A stretch of 39,510 bases of DNA from JBMSHD01 sp049416425. Its GTDB lineage: Bacteria; Pseudomonadota; Gammaproteobacteria; Francisellales; Francisellaceae. The notes beneath the pieces were generated by a model. It saw only the letters and a program-made list of their open reading frames with translations. It searched no databases and was not told the origin of the DNA. Positions 31,700-39,433 of the stretch are shown one piece after another. Position numbers and translations under genes: made by a program. The stretch is taken from assembly GCA_049416425.1 (NCBI GenBank), contig JBMSHD010000006.1:1-39510 (forward strand). Reading direction: 5' to 3'. Position 1 is the first letter of the stretch; the number at the start of each line of letters is the position of its first letter.

Positions 31700-33373
31700 A
31701 TGTCCACTGATTTAATTACTGACTTTCGCGCACTAGCGCTCAATGATGCACTTCTTAATGCCATCGAAAAATTAGGTTACACAACACCGACCCCAATTCA
31801 GGCACACACCATCCCTTTTGTACTACAAGGGCGTGATGTGCTGGGACAGGCGCAAACCGGTACCGGCAAAACCGCCGCCTTCGCCCTTCCACTTCTCAAC
31901 AACATGGACATGGACAGCCACAACAAATCCCCTCAGGTACTGGTATTAACACCAACTCGTGAGTTGGCCATTCAGGTAGCCGAAGCTTTTGAAAGCTTCT
32001 CCAGAGAAATTGCCAGACTTAATATTCTTTCAATCTATGGTGGTCAGGAATATACGCGCCAGATCCGCGCCCTAAAAGCCGGCGTTCATGTCGTCGTCGG
32101 CACAGCAGGACGCGTCATGGATCATATGCGCAAAGGCACTTTAAAGCTTGATAATTTGAAGGCGCTGGTTCTTGATGAAGCCGACGAAATGTTGCGCATG
32201 GGCTTTATTGATGATGTGACCTGGATTTTATCTCATACACCAGAGACCTGTCAACGCCTGCTGTTCTCAGCAACGATGCCAAAAGATGTCATCAATATCG
32301 TCAACGACTATCTGAGAGAGCCCTGCAAAGTTCAGATAAAAGCCAAAACGGCAACGGCAAAAACCATCACTCAGCGCTTTTTAGTTGTCAAAGGCTTAAG
32401 CAAAATTGAGGCACTGGATCGCATTCTCGAGGTTGAAGACAGCGATGGTGTGATCGTCTTTGTCAAGACCAAAGCCTCCACCGTCGATGTAGCCGATGGA
32501 CTTCGCAATTTTGGTCATGCCGCCGTCGCCATCAATGGTGATATGCAGCAGAATCAGCGTGAACACATTATCGATCAGTTTAAAGCTGGAAAAACCGATA
32601 TTCTGGTCGCCACCGATGTCGTTGCCCGTGGACTCGATGTGGAACGGGTATCACATGTCATCAACTTCGATCTGCCTCAAGACAATGAAGCCTATGTTCA
32701 TCGCATTGGTCGCACCGGTCGCGCCGGACGCCAGGGCGATGCCATCTCCTTGATCTATACTCGCGATCTACGACAGTTGCGCATGCTTGAACGCATCACC
32801 CGTCAGCCAATGGAAGAGATGACGCTGCCAAGCGCTGATACCATTACCGAGAAACGTGTCACACGTTTCAAACATGAAGTCGCCGAGATCATCCGCCATA
32901 AAGACCTGACGAAATTCAAAGACATGATGGCTAATTTTCAAAATGAATATGGCAGCGAAAACGAGGATATCATAGCGGCTCTGGCCTTACTGGCTCAAGG
33001 CGATAAAACACTGTTTGTCAAAGAAATCCAGGCACCAGCTAATTTTAAATCTGAACGTCGTGGTGACAGACGATCTGACCGAGATCATGGTGGCGATCGC
33101 AAACCGGCGCGTGGTGCTCGTAAATTCAGTAATACCGACATGAAAACCTATCGCATTGAAGTCGGTAAAAATGACGGTGTTGAACCACGTAACATCGTCG
33201 GCGCCATTGCCAATGAAGTCGGCCTTGACAGCAGAAGCATCGGTCACATCCGCCTGTTTGATAAATTCAGCACCGTGGATCTGCCCATTGATATGCCAAA
33301 AACGTCTATTGATCACCTCAAAAAAGTCTGGGTTGCCGGTCGTAAACTCGATATCAAGGAAGACAAAAGATAG
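31700..33373 (+). CDS. deaD: DEAD-box RNA helicase DeaD/CsdA
   Basis: 557 residues from ATG 31700; the frame is open to a TTG at 31676 but AGG (31691-31693) supports the ATG. Motifs in order: Q motif TPTPIQ, I AQTGTGKT (51-58), PTRELAIQ, GTAGRVMDHM (usual GTPGR, here Ala), DEAD (159-162), SAT, and HRIGRTGRAGR. A C-terminal DbpA/DeaD RNA-binding domain (about 480-557, KTYRIEVGKNDGVEPRNIVGAIANEVG) is preceded by a basic Arg/Asp/Gly linker (ERRGDRRSDRDHGGDRKPARG). This combination marks DeaD, which unwinds RNA in ribosome assembly and mRNA decay, notably in the cold. Single gene. Confidence 0.93.
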   Translation: MSTDLITDFRALALNDALLNAIEKLGYTTPTPIQAHTIPFVLQGRDVLGQAQTGTGKTAAFALPLLNNMDMDSHNKSPQVLVLTPTRELAIQVAEAFESFSREIARLNILSIYGGQEYTRQIRALKAGVHVVVGTAGRVMDHMRKGTLKLDNLKALVLDEADEMLRMGFIDDVTWILSHTPETCQRLLFSATMPKDVINIVNDYLREPCKVQIKAKTATAKTITQRFLVVKGLSKIEALDRILEVEDSDGVIVFVKTKASTVDVADGLRNFGHAAVAINGDMQQNQREHIIDQFKAGKTDILVATDVVARGLDVERVSHVINFDLPQDNEAYVHRIGRTGRAGRQGDAISLIYTRDLRQLRMLERITRQPMEEMTLPSADTITEKRVTRFKHEVAEIIRHKDLTKFKDMMANFQNEYGSENEDIIAALALLAQGDKTLFVKEIQAPANFKSERRGDRRSDRDHGGDRKPARGARKFSNTDMKTYRIEVGKNDGVEPRNIVGAIANEVGLDSRSIGHIRLFDKFSTVDLPIDMPKTSIDHLKKVWVAGRKLDIKEDKR

Positions 33374-33420
33374 TATTTTTTGTTAAACTATCAGGCATGG
33401 CAACCTTGTATTGAAAACTC

Positions 33421-34110
33421 ATGCCCTTGATTTTAATCGTTGATGATGAACCTCCAATTCGACAGATGCTGAGACTGGCACTGACGCGAGGAGGTTTTGA
33501 TGTTATTGAAGCTGCCGATGCCAGAAGTGCATGGCATCTACTGCAAAAAGAAACCGCCATCGATCTCATCCTCTTGGACTGGATGTTGCCAGATATGAGC
33601 GGCATTAATCTCTTATCCCGTATCCGAAATGACCGATTACTCAAGAATAAACCCGTCATCATGTTGACGGCTCGCGCCGAAGAAAATAATGTTTTACGTG
33701 GCTTTGATTCCGGTAGCGATGACTATATCACCAAACCGTTTTCGCCCAAACAACTGATTGCCAGAATCAATGCCGTTTTAAAACGCAGTATTCCAGAGCA
33801 GAAAAATCAACTTATTGTCAACGATCTCCTGCTTGACTGTGATGCCAATCGAGTATTTTACAACAGCCAGGAAATCAAGTGTGGTCGGCTTGAATTTAAA
33901 TTATTGCAATATCTGATGCGATACAATGGCAAAACCTTCTCGCGCCAACACCTGCTCGATAGTGTCTGGTCAACACAGAAAGACGTCACTGAACGCACGG
34001 TGGATGTGCATATCAGACGTGTACGCAAATTGCTGGAACCTTTTGGTTATGACAAATATATCCGCTCGGTACGTGGTGAGGGTTATCAGATGTTACAAAA
34101 CCTTGAATGA
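33421..34110 (+). CDS. PhoB-like response regulator
   Basis: 229 residues, OmpR/PhoB family. The receiver domain (1-120) has Asp8-Asp9, phospho-acceptor Asp53 in LLDWMLPD, Thr83 and Lys105 in DYITKPFSP. A winged-helix DNA-binding domain (about 128-229) ends RTVDVHIRRVRKLLEPFGYDKYIRSVRGEGYQM. LILIVDDEPPIRQMLRLAL and the RRGFD/TRGGFD-type segment are PhoB-like. No histidine kinase such as PhoR is adjacent, so its cognate kinase is elsewhere, and phosphate control is a family-based guess. 47 nt after deaD; rubredoxin follows after 53 nt. Confidence 0.82.
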   Translation: MPLILIVDDEPPIRQMLRLALTRGGFDVIEAADARSAWHLLQKETAIDLILLDWMLPDMSGINLLSRIRNDRLLKNKPVIMLTARAEENNVLRGFDSGSDDYITKPFSPKQLIARINAVLKRSIPEQKNQLIVNDLLLDCDANRVFYNSQEIKCGRLEFKLLQYLMRYNGKTFSRQHLLDSVWSTQKDVTERTVDVHIRRVRKLLEPFGYDKYIRSVRGEGYQMLQNLE

Positions 34111-34163
34111 TCGCTCGGATATCGGTAAGATAGGCGCAGCACAAATCCAATCTAGAATATAAA

Positions 34164-34343
34164 ATGGCTGAATTAGAATATAAAAAATACATGTGTATGG
34201 TCTGCGGCTGGATCTACGATGAAGCAGAAGGATGGCCCGAAGATGAAATAGCGCCAGGGACAAAATGGGAAGATATCCCAGATGACTGGTTATGCCCGGA
34301 TTGCGGCGTCGGTAAGGAAGATTTTGAGATGATGGAAATCTAA
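34164..34343 (+). CDS. rubA: Rubredoxin
   Basis: A 59-residue protein found by reading the gap between the response regulator and the next gene. The iron ligands are Cys11 and Cys14 (CMVCGWIYDE) and Cys44 and Cys47 (WLCPDCGVGKEDF), with the aromatic and acidic residues usual for rubredoxin (GWPEDEIAPGTKWEDIPDDWLCP in pieces). It carries one electron. Possible partners in the window are the radical SAM enzyme and the desaturase, but neither link is shown. The stop is 4 nt before the start of the next gene. Confidence 0.95.
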   Translation: MAELEYKKYMCMVCGWIYDEAEGWPEDEIAPGTKWEDIPDDWLCPDCGVGKEDFEMMEI

Positions 34344-34347
34344 ACCC

Positions 34348-35238
34348 TTGTTTTCAAACGCGCCGTTTCAATCTATTCTATTTGATAATAAGACATTTAT
34401 CGTCAAACGAGACGATCTGATTCATTCTAAGCTCAATGGTAACAAAGCCTTTAAACTTGCCTATCTGCTCGATTCAGAATTGAAGACCTCGAACATCACA
34501 AAACTTGTCTCATTTGGCGGCTGTCAGTCAAATTTCATGCTGGCTCTGTCACGACTTGCCATTATTAAAGGCTTGCAGTTTGATTATTGGGTAAGAACAT
34601 TGCCAAAATTTTTAAAGGCCAATCCATGCGGCAACTTAAAATCAGCACTCAAAGACAATATGAAGCTGATTGAGCGCTTACGCCTCCCTGATATCACCGA
34701 ATTACATCATCACTATAACAGCGATCAAACACTGATTCTTGATCAAGGTGGTCGAATGCCATCTGCCGAATATGGAATGAAGCGATGTGCCAAACAGATT
34801 ATTGATTATACATCTGCTCAAGGACTAACAGACTACAGTGTCTTTGTGCCATCAGGTACCGGCACCACAGCCGTTTATCTGGCCAAATACCTTCCAATCG
34901 ACACACTCTACACCACTCCCTGTATCGTTGATGAGAACGATCTCAAACGACAGATGCAATCACTGGATATAGCCGCTTCCAGTCGAGTACAGATATTAAA
35001 TCCTTGTCGAGAATACCGCTTTGGTGGTCTGTATTTTGAGCATCTGGCGCTTTATCAACAACTTTTAAGCCAGACGGCGATTGAATTTGAGCTTCTTTAT
35101 GACCCCCAAGGCTGGCAGGTCTTGCTGTCATACTATGACAAACTGCCTAAACCCGTCATCTATCTTCATTGTGGTGGCACAGAGGGCAATGAGACCATGC
35201 TTAAGCGCTATAGACGCAATGGTATGCTCAAGCCTTAA
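34348..35238 (+). CDS. ACC deaminase/D-cysteine desulfhydrase family PLP enzyme
   Basis: 296 residues, fold-type II PLP family. FIVKRDDLIHSKLNGNKAFKLAYLL near the N-terminus is the hallmark, with the PLP lysine Lys33 in GNK; VSFGGCQSNFMLALSRLA and VPSGTGTTAVYLAKY follow. The start is a TTG at 34348: no ATG exists upstream of the essential lysine block, and GGAAAT (34334-34339) could serve as ribosome site. The specific substrate (D-cysteine, ACC or another amino acid) is not decided; members often have unknown roles. A close stop-to-start gap links it to rubredoxin. It overlaps the convergent radical SAM gene by 11 bp (35228-35238). Confidence 0.82.
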   Translation: MFSNAPFQSILFDNKTFIVKRDDLIHSKLNGNKAFKLAYLLDSELKTSNITKLVSFGGCQSNFMLALSRLAIIKGLQFDYWVRTLPKFLKANPCGNLKSALKDNMKLIERLRLPDITELHHHYNSDQTLILDQGGRMPSAEYGMKRCAKQIIDYTSAQGLTDYSVFVPSGTGTTAVYLAKYLPIDTLYTTPCIVDENDLKRQMQSLDIAASSRVQILNPCREYRFGGLYFEHLALYQQLLSQTAIEFELLYDPQGWQVLLSYYDKLPKPVIYLHCGGTEGNETMLKRYRRNGMLKP

Positions 35239-36295
35239 GACTGGGTTGATAACGACAAAAGGGTTCTTCCGCCAGATAATCTCCGTTTATCTGCCAGGCG
35301 CGCGCACGACAACCGCCGCAAATCTTAATAAACTGACACGATCCGCATTTCCCCTGATAGGATGTAAAATCCCGCAGCTGCAATAACAGCTTACTATGCT
35401 GCCATATTTCCCTTAATGACTGTTTGTAAACATTACCGGCAGGCACTGGCAAATAACTGCAAGGCTGAACATTGCCATCGACATCAATCGTGCAGATACT
35501 CTGCCCGGCAATGCAACCTTTGGCTCCACCGGTACCAAAAGACAAAGGGCGAGATTTGATATGAAGTCCCTTGGCTTTATTGTGTTCAAAACGGATACGA
35601 TAATAATGAGGAGCACAGGTTGGTCTTACCATCATCTGCTCCTCTTCTTTTTCCATATCAAAATGCCAGTTGAGAATCTCATCATAACACTTTGCATCGA
35701 TCAGCTCATTTAACAATCTCTGCCCTCGCCCACTTGGAACAACCATAAACAGATACCAAGCCATGGCTCCCAAAGACTTTGCCAAACAATAAACCGGTTT
35801 GATATGTGCTTCATTGCGTTTTGTGAATGAGGAATTGATAATAAACGGAATCGCATGGTTCTTCAATTTTTCTGCCGCCAGCATTGTCGCTTTAAAAGCC
35901 CCTGGCATCTGTCGAAAATCATCATGCACCTGACTATCAGCTCCATCAAGACTCAAAGAAACAATGGAAATACCCGATTTTTTAATCTCTCGGCATACTT
36001 CATCATCAATCAGTGTACCATTGGTTGCCATCGCCATTCTAAGCCCCTTATCGACACCATAGTGCGCCAGCGTGAAAATATCATCTCGCATAAGTGGCTC
36101 TCCTCCCGAGAGTACCACCACGGGCTTTGAAAAACGACAGATATCATCAATAATGCGAAATCCCTGTTCTGTTGGAAAATCAGGATGTGCCCCAACCTCA
36201 CATTTTGAAGATGAACGGCAATGAATGCATTCGAGATTACAACGCCTGGTCGTCTCCCAGGCCAACCATTTTAATTGAAATTTTTTATTCACCAT
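35228..36295 (-). CDS. Radical SAM/SPASM enzyme of the AhbD/NirJ type
   Basis: 355 residues. The radical SAM cluster ligands are Cys19, Cys23 and Cys26 in RRCNLECIHCRSS. LSGGEPLMRDDI, MATNGTL and SLDGADSQVHDDFRQMPGAF follow. The C-terminal SPASM region has GCIAGQSICTIDVDGNVQPCSYLP and KCGSCQFIKICGGCRARAW, then INGDYLAEEPFCRYQP. The latter block is the hallmark of AhbD (decarboxylating Fe-coproporphyrin to haem b) and NirJ (haem d1 synthesis). No other nir or ahb gene is in the window, so which reaction applies is unknown; PqqE-like peptide modification is less likely given this ending. A perfect FNR box lies about 80 nt upstream. Convergent with the PLP gene, overlapping 11 bp. Confidence 0.78.
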   Translation of the reverse strand: MVNKKFQLKWLAWETTRRCNLECIHCRSSSKCEVGAHPDFPTEQGFRIIDDICRFSKPVVVLSGGEPLMRDDIFTLAHYGVDKGLRMAMATNGTLIDDEVCREIKKSGISIVSLSLDGADSQVHDDFRQMPGAFKATMLAAEKLKNHAIPFIINSSFTKRNEAHIKPVYCLAKSLGAMAWYLFMVVPSGRGQRLLNELIDAKCYDEILNWHFDMEKEEEQMMVRPTCAPHYYRIRFEHNKAKGLHIKSRPLSFGTGGAKGCIAGQSICTIDVDGNVQPCSYLPVPAGNVYKQSLREIWQHSKLLLQLRDFTSYQGKCGSCQFIKICGGCRARAWQINGDYLAEEPFCRYQPSLKA

Positions 36296-36326
36296 AGCTT
36301 TAAGATGACATGTTTTTATGCCTCAA

Positions 36327-36332
36327 ATAATA
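36327..36332 (-). promoter_or_regulatory. Possible -10 box of AhbD/NirJ-like gene
   Basis: TATTAT on the minus strand (36332 to 36327). If used, transcription starts near 36320 and the FNR site centre would lie at about -60, near the -61.5 expected for a class I FNR-activated promoter. Confidence 0.4.
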
Positions 36333-36373
36333 GAGCAGGCAAGGCGGTGCCGTCATAAAAAATAGTCACCAAT

Positions 36374-36387
36374 TTGATCATAATCAA
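36374..36387. promoter_or_regulatory. Perfect FNR/Anr binding palindrome
   Basis: TTGATCATAATCAA fits TTGAT-N4-ATCAA exactly on both half-sites. It lies 79-92 nt upstream of the AhbD/NirJ-like start on the minus strand, in the 185-bp space before the desaturase gene. Both neighbouring genes read on the minus strand, and the site is downstream of the desaturase coding sequence, so the radical SAM gene is the likely target. FNR-family regulators respond to oxygen, which suits a haem or radical SAM enzyme. Confidence 0.72.
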
Positions 36388-36480
36388 GCTTGTGAAAACG
36401 GATGCTTAAGATTGGATAAAAATAAATTTATGTGTTAACGATATGTTTCGTTTTAAAAAATTCACATTCAAAAAATAAGC

Positions 36481-37653
36481 TCAGATAGAAAAAGAAGAAG
36501 AAGCCTTGCGCCAAACCTTGCGCTCAGCCTTAAATCGGCGTTTTAAGGCTTTATAGTTCGCTGTTATTTCTCCGATATGTTCGGCTGAAAGTTTTTGTTT
36601 TTTCGCATTCAAACATTCCTGTTTAGCACGAGCCCAAGCTTTAATCGACTCAAAAAAGACCTTGTATTGCTGCTCAAGCTGCTTTTCCCAATCCACGACA
36701 ATTTGAATATAATGCTTCTTGTTCTTGTTTTTCGCCAGTTTCTTCTGCACGTCTTTATATTGCATTGCTGCACGAGCCGCTTCAATAACCGGTTTTGGTG
36801 TACGCTTTAAATCCCATGCCCAACCGATTTTAGCCGACAAAAAAATCAACCATTTAGACGGATCAAAATCATGCCACTTCACGCCATTTCTGTAATCACC
36901 CGCATATTTATGATGAAAATTATGGTAGCCCTCACCATAAGTGACCAAAGATAAAAGCGGATTGTCCTTGGCGGTATTCTCATCGCTATAACGACGTTTT
37001 CCCCAGATATGCGCCAATGAGTTGATGAAAAAAGTAAAATGATGATTAAGCACCAGACGCAAAAGACCGGCTAGAAGCAGACAGCCAAACACACTGCCAT
37101 AAGTCGCACCAATCAACATCGGCAGGATCGCGCACATGAAGATTGCCAGAGGTACATAATATTTGTGCTGAAAGGCGACGATTTTATCTTTTTTAAGATC
37201 ATCGACATTCTCAACACGACCGACTTCATCAGGCAATTCTCTTAACATCCAGCTGAAATGTGAATACCAGAAACCTTTGGTTGCCGCATAAGGGTCTTTG
37301 ACAACATCATCAACAAATCGGTGATGCTTGCGATGATCGGAAGACCATTTAATAATGCTGTTTTGCAGTGCTCCGGCACCAAATAGCATGAAAAAGGTTT
37401 TTAAAATGGCATTGCCTTTATAAGCACGATGCGACCACATTCGGTGATAACCGGCGGTAATGGAAAGCCCCGTGGCAATCATAAAAAAGCCAAACCAGAA
37501 CCAGTCGAGCGCATTAAAGCCAATGAAGATGGCATAAAGCGGAATCAAAATAGCCGCCGCAATCGGTGTCAGTGTCAGCACCAGAATGCTTTTGAAATCT
37601 AGCGGCTGTTTTTTTACATCCTTGCCGGTCTCGATGTTTTTTACTGCCTTCAT
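36481..37653 (-). CDS. Fatty acid desaturase (delta-9, acyl-CoA desaturase type)
   Basis: 390 residues, membrane desaturase with four hydrophobic segments. The three histidine boxes that hold the di-iron centre are HRMWSH (70-75), HRKHH (107-111) and HNFHH (244-248, in EGYHNFHHKY). This box set is that of stearoyl-CoA-like delta-9 desaturases, which introduce a double bond into membrane acyl chains. A basic, helical C-terminal tail of about 90 residues (300-390, rich in Lys/Ala/Glu) extends beyond the usual end and looks coiled-coil-like; there is no cytochrome b5 domain. The electron donor is not encoded beside it. It stands alone between glk and the radical SAM gene. Confidence 0.9.
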   Translation of the reverse strand: MKAVKNIETGKDVKKQPLDFKSILVLTLTPIAAAILIPLYAIFIGFNALDWFWFGFFMIATGLSITAGYHRMWSHRAYKGNAILKTFFMLFGAGALQNSIIKWSSDHRKHHRFVDDVVKDPYAATKGFWYSHFSWMLRELPDEVGRVENVDDLKKDKIVAFQHKYYVPLAIFMCAILPMLIGATYGSVFGCLLLAGLLRLVLNHHFTFFINSLAHIWGKRRYSDENTAKDNPLLSLVTYGEGYHNFHHKYAGDYRNGVKWHDFDPSKWLIFLSAKIGWAWDLKRTPKPVIEAARAAMQYKDVQKKLAKNKNKKHYIQIVVDWEKQLEQQYKVFFESIKAWARAKQECLNAKKQKLSAEHIGEITANYKALKRRFKAERKVWRKASSSFSI

Positions 37654-37837
37654 GTTGTCTTAGTCCGCCTTAAATTAATGAGTCAACGCCAACATCATAA
37701 AGGGTAATGGGACAGAAATCAATGATTATTTTTTAATCAGAAAATCTAAAACCGGTTTGCATCGACCGCATCCCTTTAAATTTGGGATCTGAAGGTTCTA
37801 GAAAAAGAAAAATTAAATAAATCCGCTATATAACAAG

Positions 37838-38848
37838 TTATGGCTGACACAATCCATAGGCGTACTGTGCCGCCCCCTGCAAACCGACATCGGTATTCAT
37901 GACCACATGAACCGGAATCTCTTTCATTAGCTCCGTCATCCTGCCCTTATCGATAAAAGCGTGGATGAAGCGACCGTCTTTGATTTGAGAGATCAGCTTA
38001 GGTGCAATTCCGCCTACGACGTAAAGACCACGTTTCGGCAACGTGCTTAACGCCAGATTTCCAGCAACAGCACCATAGACCTGAATAAAAATATCCACCG
38101 CTCTTAAAGACATGGGGTCGCCTTTCTCGACGGCAAATTTTGTGATCAGCTTCGCCTTGTCTTGCCCCATATGCATTAAACGGCGAAGCTCCGGTGATTC
38201 TGACTGATTATAAAGCGGATTATCTACCACATAGCGGTAGATATTAACAAGCCCTGGACCGCAGCAGATGCGCTCGATAGAGACTCGATGAAGACGACGC
38301 TTGAGGTATTTAAACAAGGCGATCTGCTCATCATTGACAGGGGCGAAATCCTGATGCCCACCCTCTGTCGGCAAAACCCTGGTCTTATCATCACATTTAA
38401 CGGCGATGCCCATGCCCATACCCGTTCCGGCGCCTAAGATGGCAATCGGCGCATCGGCAACCGATTCGGCCTGTTGCAATGTTTCCAGATCAGAAGTCGT
38501 GAGCGTGTCAATACCATAACCGATGGATTCAAAATCATTGATGAGTTTGACTTTGGCAATGTCGAGCTTTAAACCTTGAGCCAACTCACTCTCAGCGATC
38601 CCCCAAGGCAGGTTGGTAAATTCCACGCTGCCCTTTTTAACCGGTCCGGCCACGGCAAGACAGGCGGCGTTAATTGCGCTGCTGTCAATTCCAGATTCTT
38701 GTAAAAATTGCTTGATAATCTCAGACAAACTCTTATATTCAGCCGCCAGATAGGTCTTGACAAATTTCTGCCTGGCACTCTTTTTATGATGCTCCGTCAG
38801 CTGCAAACGGGTATTGGTTCCCCCTACATCACCAGATAAAACGATCAT
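37838..38848 (-). CDS. glk: Glucokinase
   Basis: 336 residues, the E. coli Glk-type (ROK-unrelated) hexokinase that phosphorylates glucose with ATP. SGDVGGTNTRLQL is the phosphate-binding loop. INDFESIGYG contains the catalytic Asp, GAGTGMGMG the second ATP contact, and TEGGHQDFAP, HRVSIERICCGPGLVNIY and GGIAPK are further Glk hallmarks. Single gene, divergent from the small lipoprotein; no sugar transporter is nearby. Confidence 0.96.
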   Translation of the reverse strand: MIVLSGDVGGTNTRLQLTEHHKKSARQKFVKTYLAAEYKSLSEIIKQFLQESGIDSSAINAACLAVAGPVKKGSVEFTNLPWGIAESELAQGLKLDIAKVKLINDFESIGYGIDTLTTSDLETLQQAESVADAPIAILGAGTGMGMGIAVKCDDKTRVLPTEGGHQDFAPVNDEQIALFKYLKRRLHRVSIERICCGPGLVNIYRYVVDNPLYNQSESPELRRLMHMGQDKAKLITKFAVEKGDPMSLRAVDIFIQVYGAVAGNLALSTLPKRGLYVVGGIAPKLISQIKDGRFIHAFIDKGRMTELMKEIPVHVVMNTDVGLQGAAQYAYGLCQP

Positions 38849-38883
38849 TTATATCCTTAAAACCTATTTTAGTTTTACTCTAT

Positions 38884-38927
38884 CTTACTGAAAAGTCATA
38901 AAAGCGCCACCTATTTTTCAGAGTAAG
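38884..38927. repeat. Inverted repeat between glk and lipoprotein gene
   Basis: CTTACTGAAAA (38884-38894) and TTTTCAGAGTAAG (38915-38927) are reverse complements apart from a 2-base insertion. The arms are 20 nt apart, in the divergent promoter region. It could be an operator for either gene. Confidence 0.35.
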
Positions 38928-39003
38928 CTTGATATTTGTTGTGGAAATGAGAAATGGGCTCAACCATACTAATGAATAAACAGATGATTATCGGAGACGA
39001 TAT

Positions 39004-39246
39004 ATGCAGACGATCAGAATCGTGACCTTTATACTGATAACAGCCCTCTTAGCTGCCTGTACTCAAAAATCCTTTACCACACTACCGGGAGCCAATCTTG
39101 ATGCCCCACCTCCGGCGCCAGGATATTACAATCCACATGCCCAGCCTCAAGGACTCTCCAATGACTCCTCCCCTGTCTTTGAAGAGCACTTCTACTGGAA
39201 ACAGCACCATGATAATGGGGTTGTGGCACCGGATAGTGAAGACTAA
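39004..39246 (+). CDS. Small predicted lipoprotein
   Basis: 80 residues. A signal peptide (MQTIRIVTFILITALLAAC) ends in the lipobox LAAC, so Cys19 should be lipidated. The mature part is short, Pro-rich (DAPPPAPGYYNP) and has no recognisable domain; it ends in an acidic SED. A GGAGACGA ribosome site precedes the ATG. The residue after the Cys is Thr, which favours the outer membrane. Divergent from glk. Confidence 0.65.
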   Translation: MQTIRIVTFILITALLAACTQKSFTTLPGANLDAPPPAPGYYNPHAQPQGLSNDSSPVFEEHFYWKQHHDNGVVAPDSED

Positions 39247-39312
39247 AGATATGCCAATAACACAGGAATGTTGATCTTAACAAAATCAGTAAGGAACGTG
39301 TCTGAAATAAAT

Positions 39313-39433
39313 TTCCCTTCGTCAGTAAAGCGGGAGGGGGAGAATAGCCCGAAAGGGACAAACTATTCCCCTTCAGCAGTGAAGTGGGACGAAGAGCGTC
39401 TTGAGCTCTGCGAATGGTAGAAAAACGCAGAGC
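39313..39433. repeat. Hairpin-rich intergenic repeat
   Basis: Two imperfect copies of a C-rich/G-rich unit lie at 39315-39336 and 39368-39391, about 53 bp apart. Between them GGGG-AG-AATAG (39337-39347) pairs with CTATTCCCC (39363-39371), around an inner CCC-GAAA-GGG hairpin (39348-39357). CTTCA/TGAAG (39371-39384) and GCTCTGCG/CGCAGAGC (39405-39412 with 39426-39433) form further hairpins. No T-tract follows. The rest of the stretch to 39510 shows no gene. Similar but weaker units are at 25.0 kb. Confidence 0.5.

Noticed and set aside
37770..37788. ATCCC/GGGAT hairpin as terminator of glk
   Set aside because: Five-bp stem, no T-run following on the minus strand.
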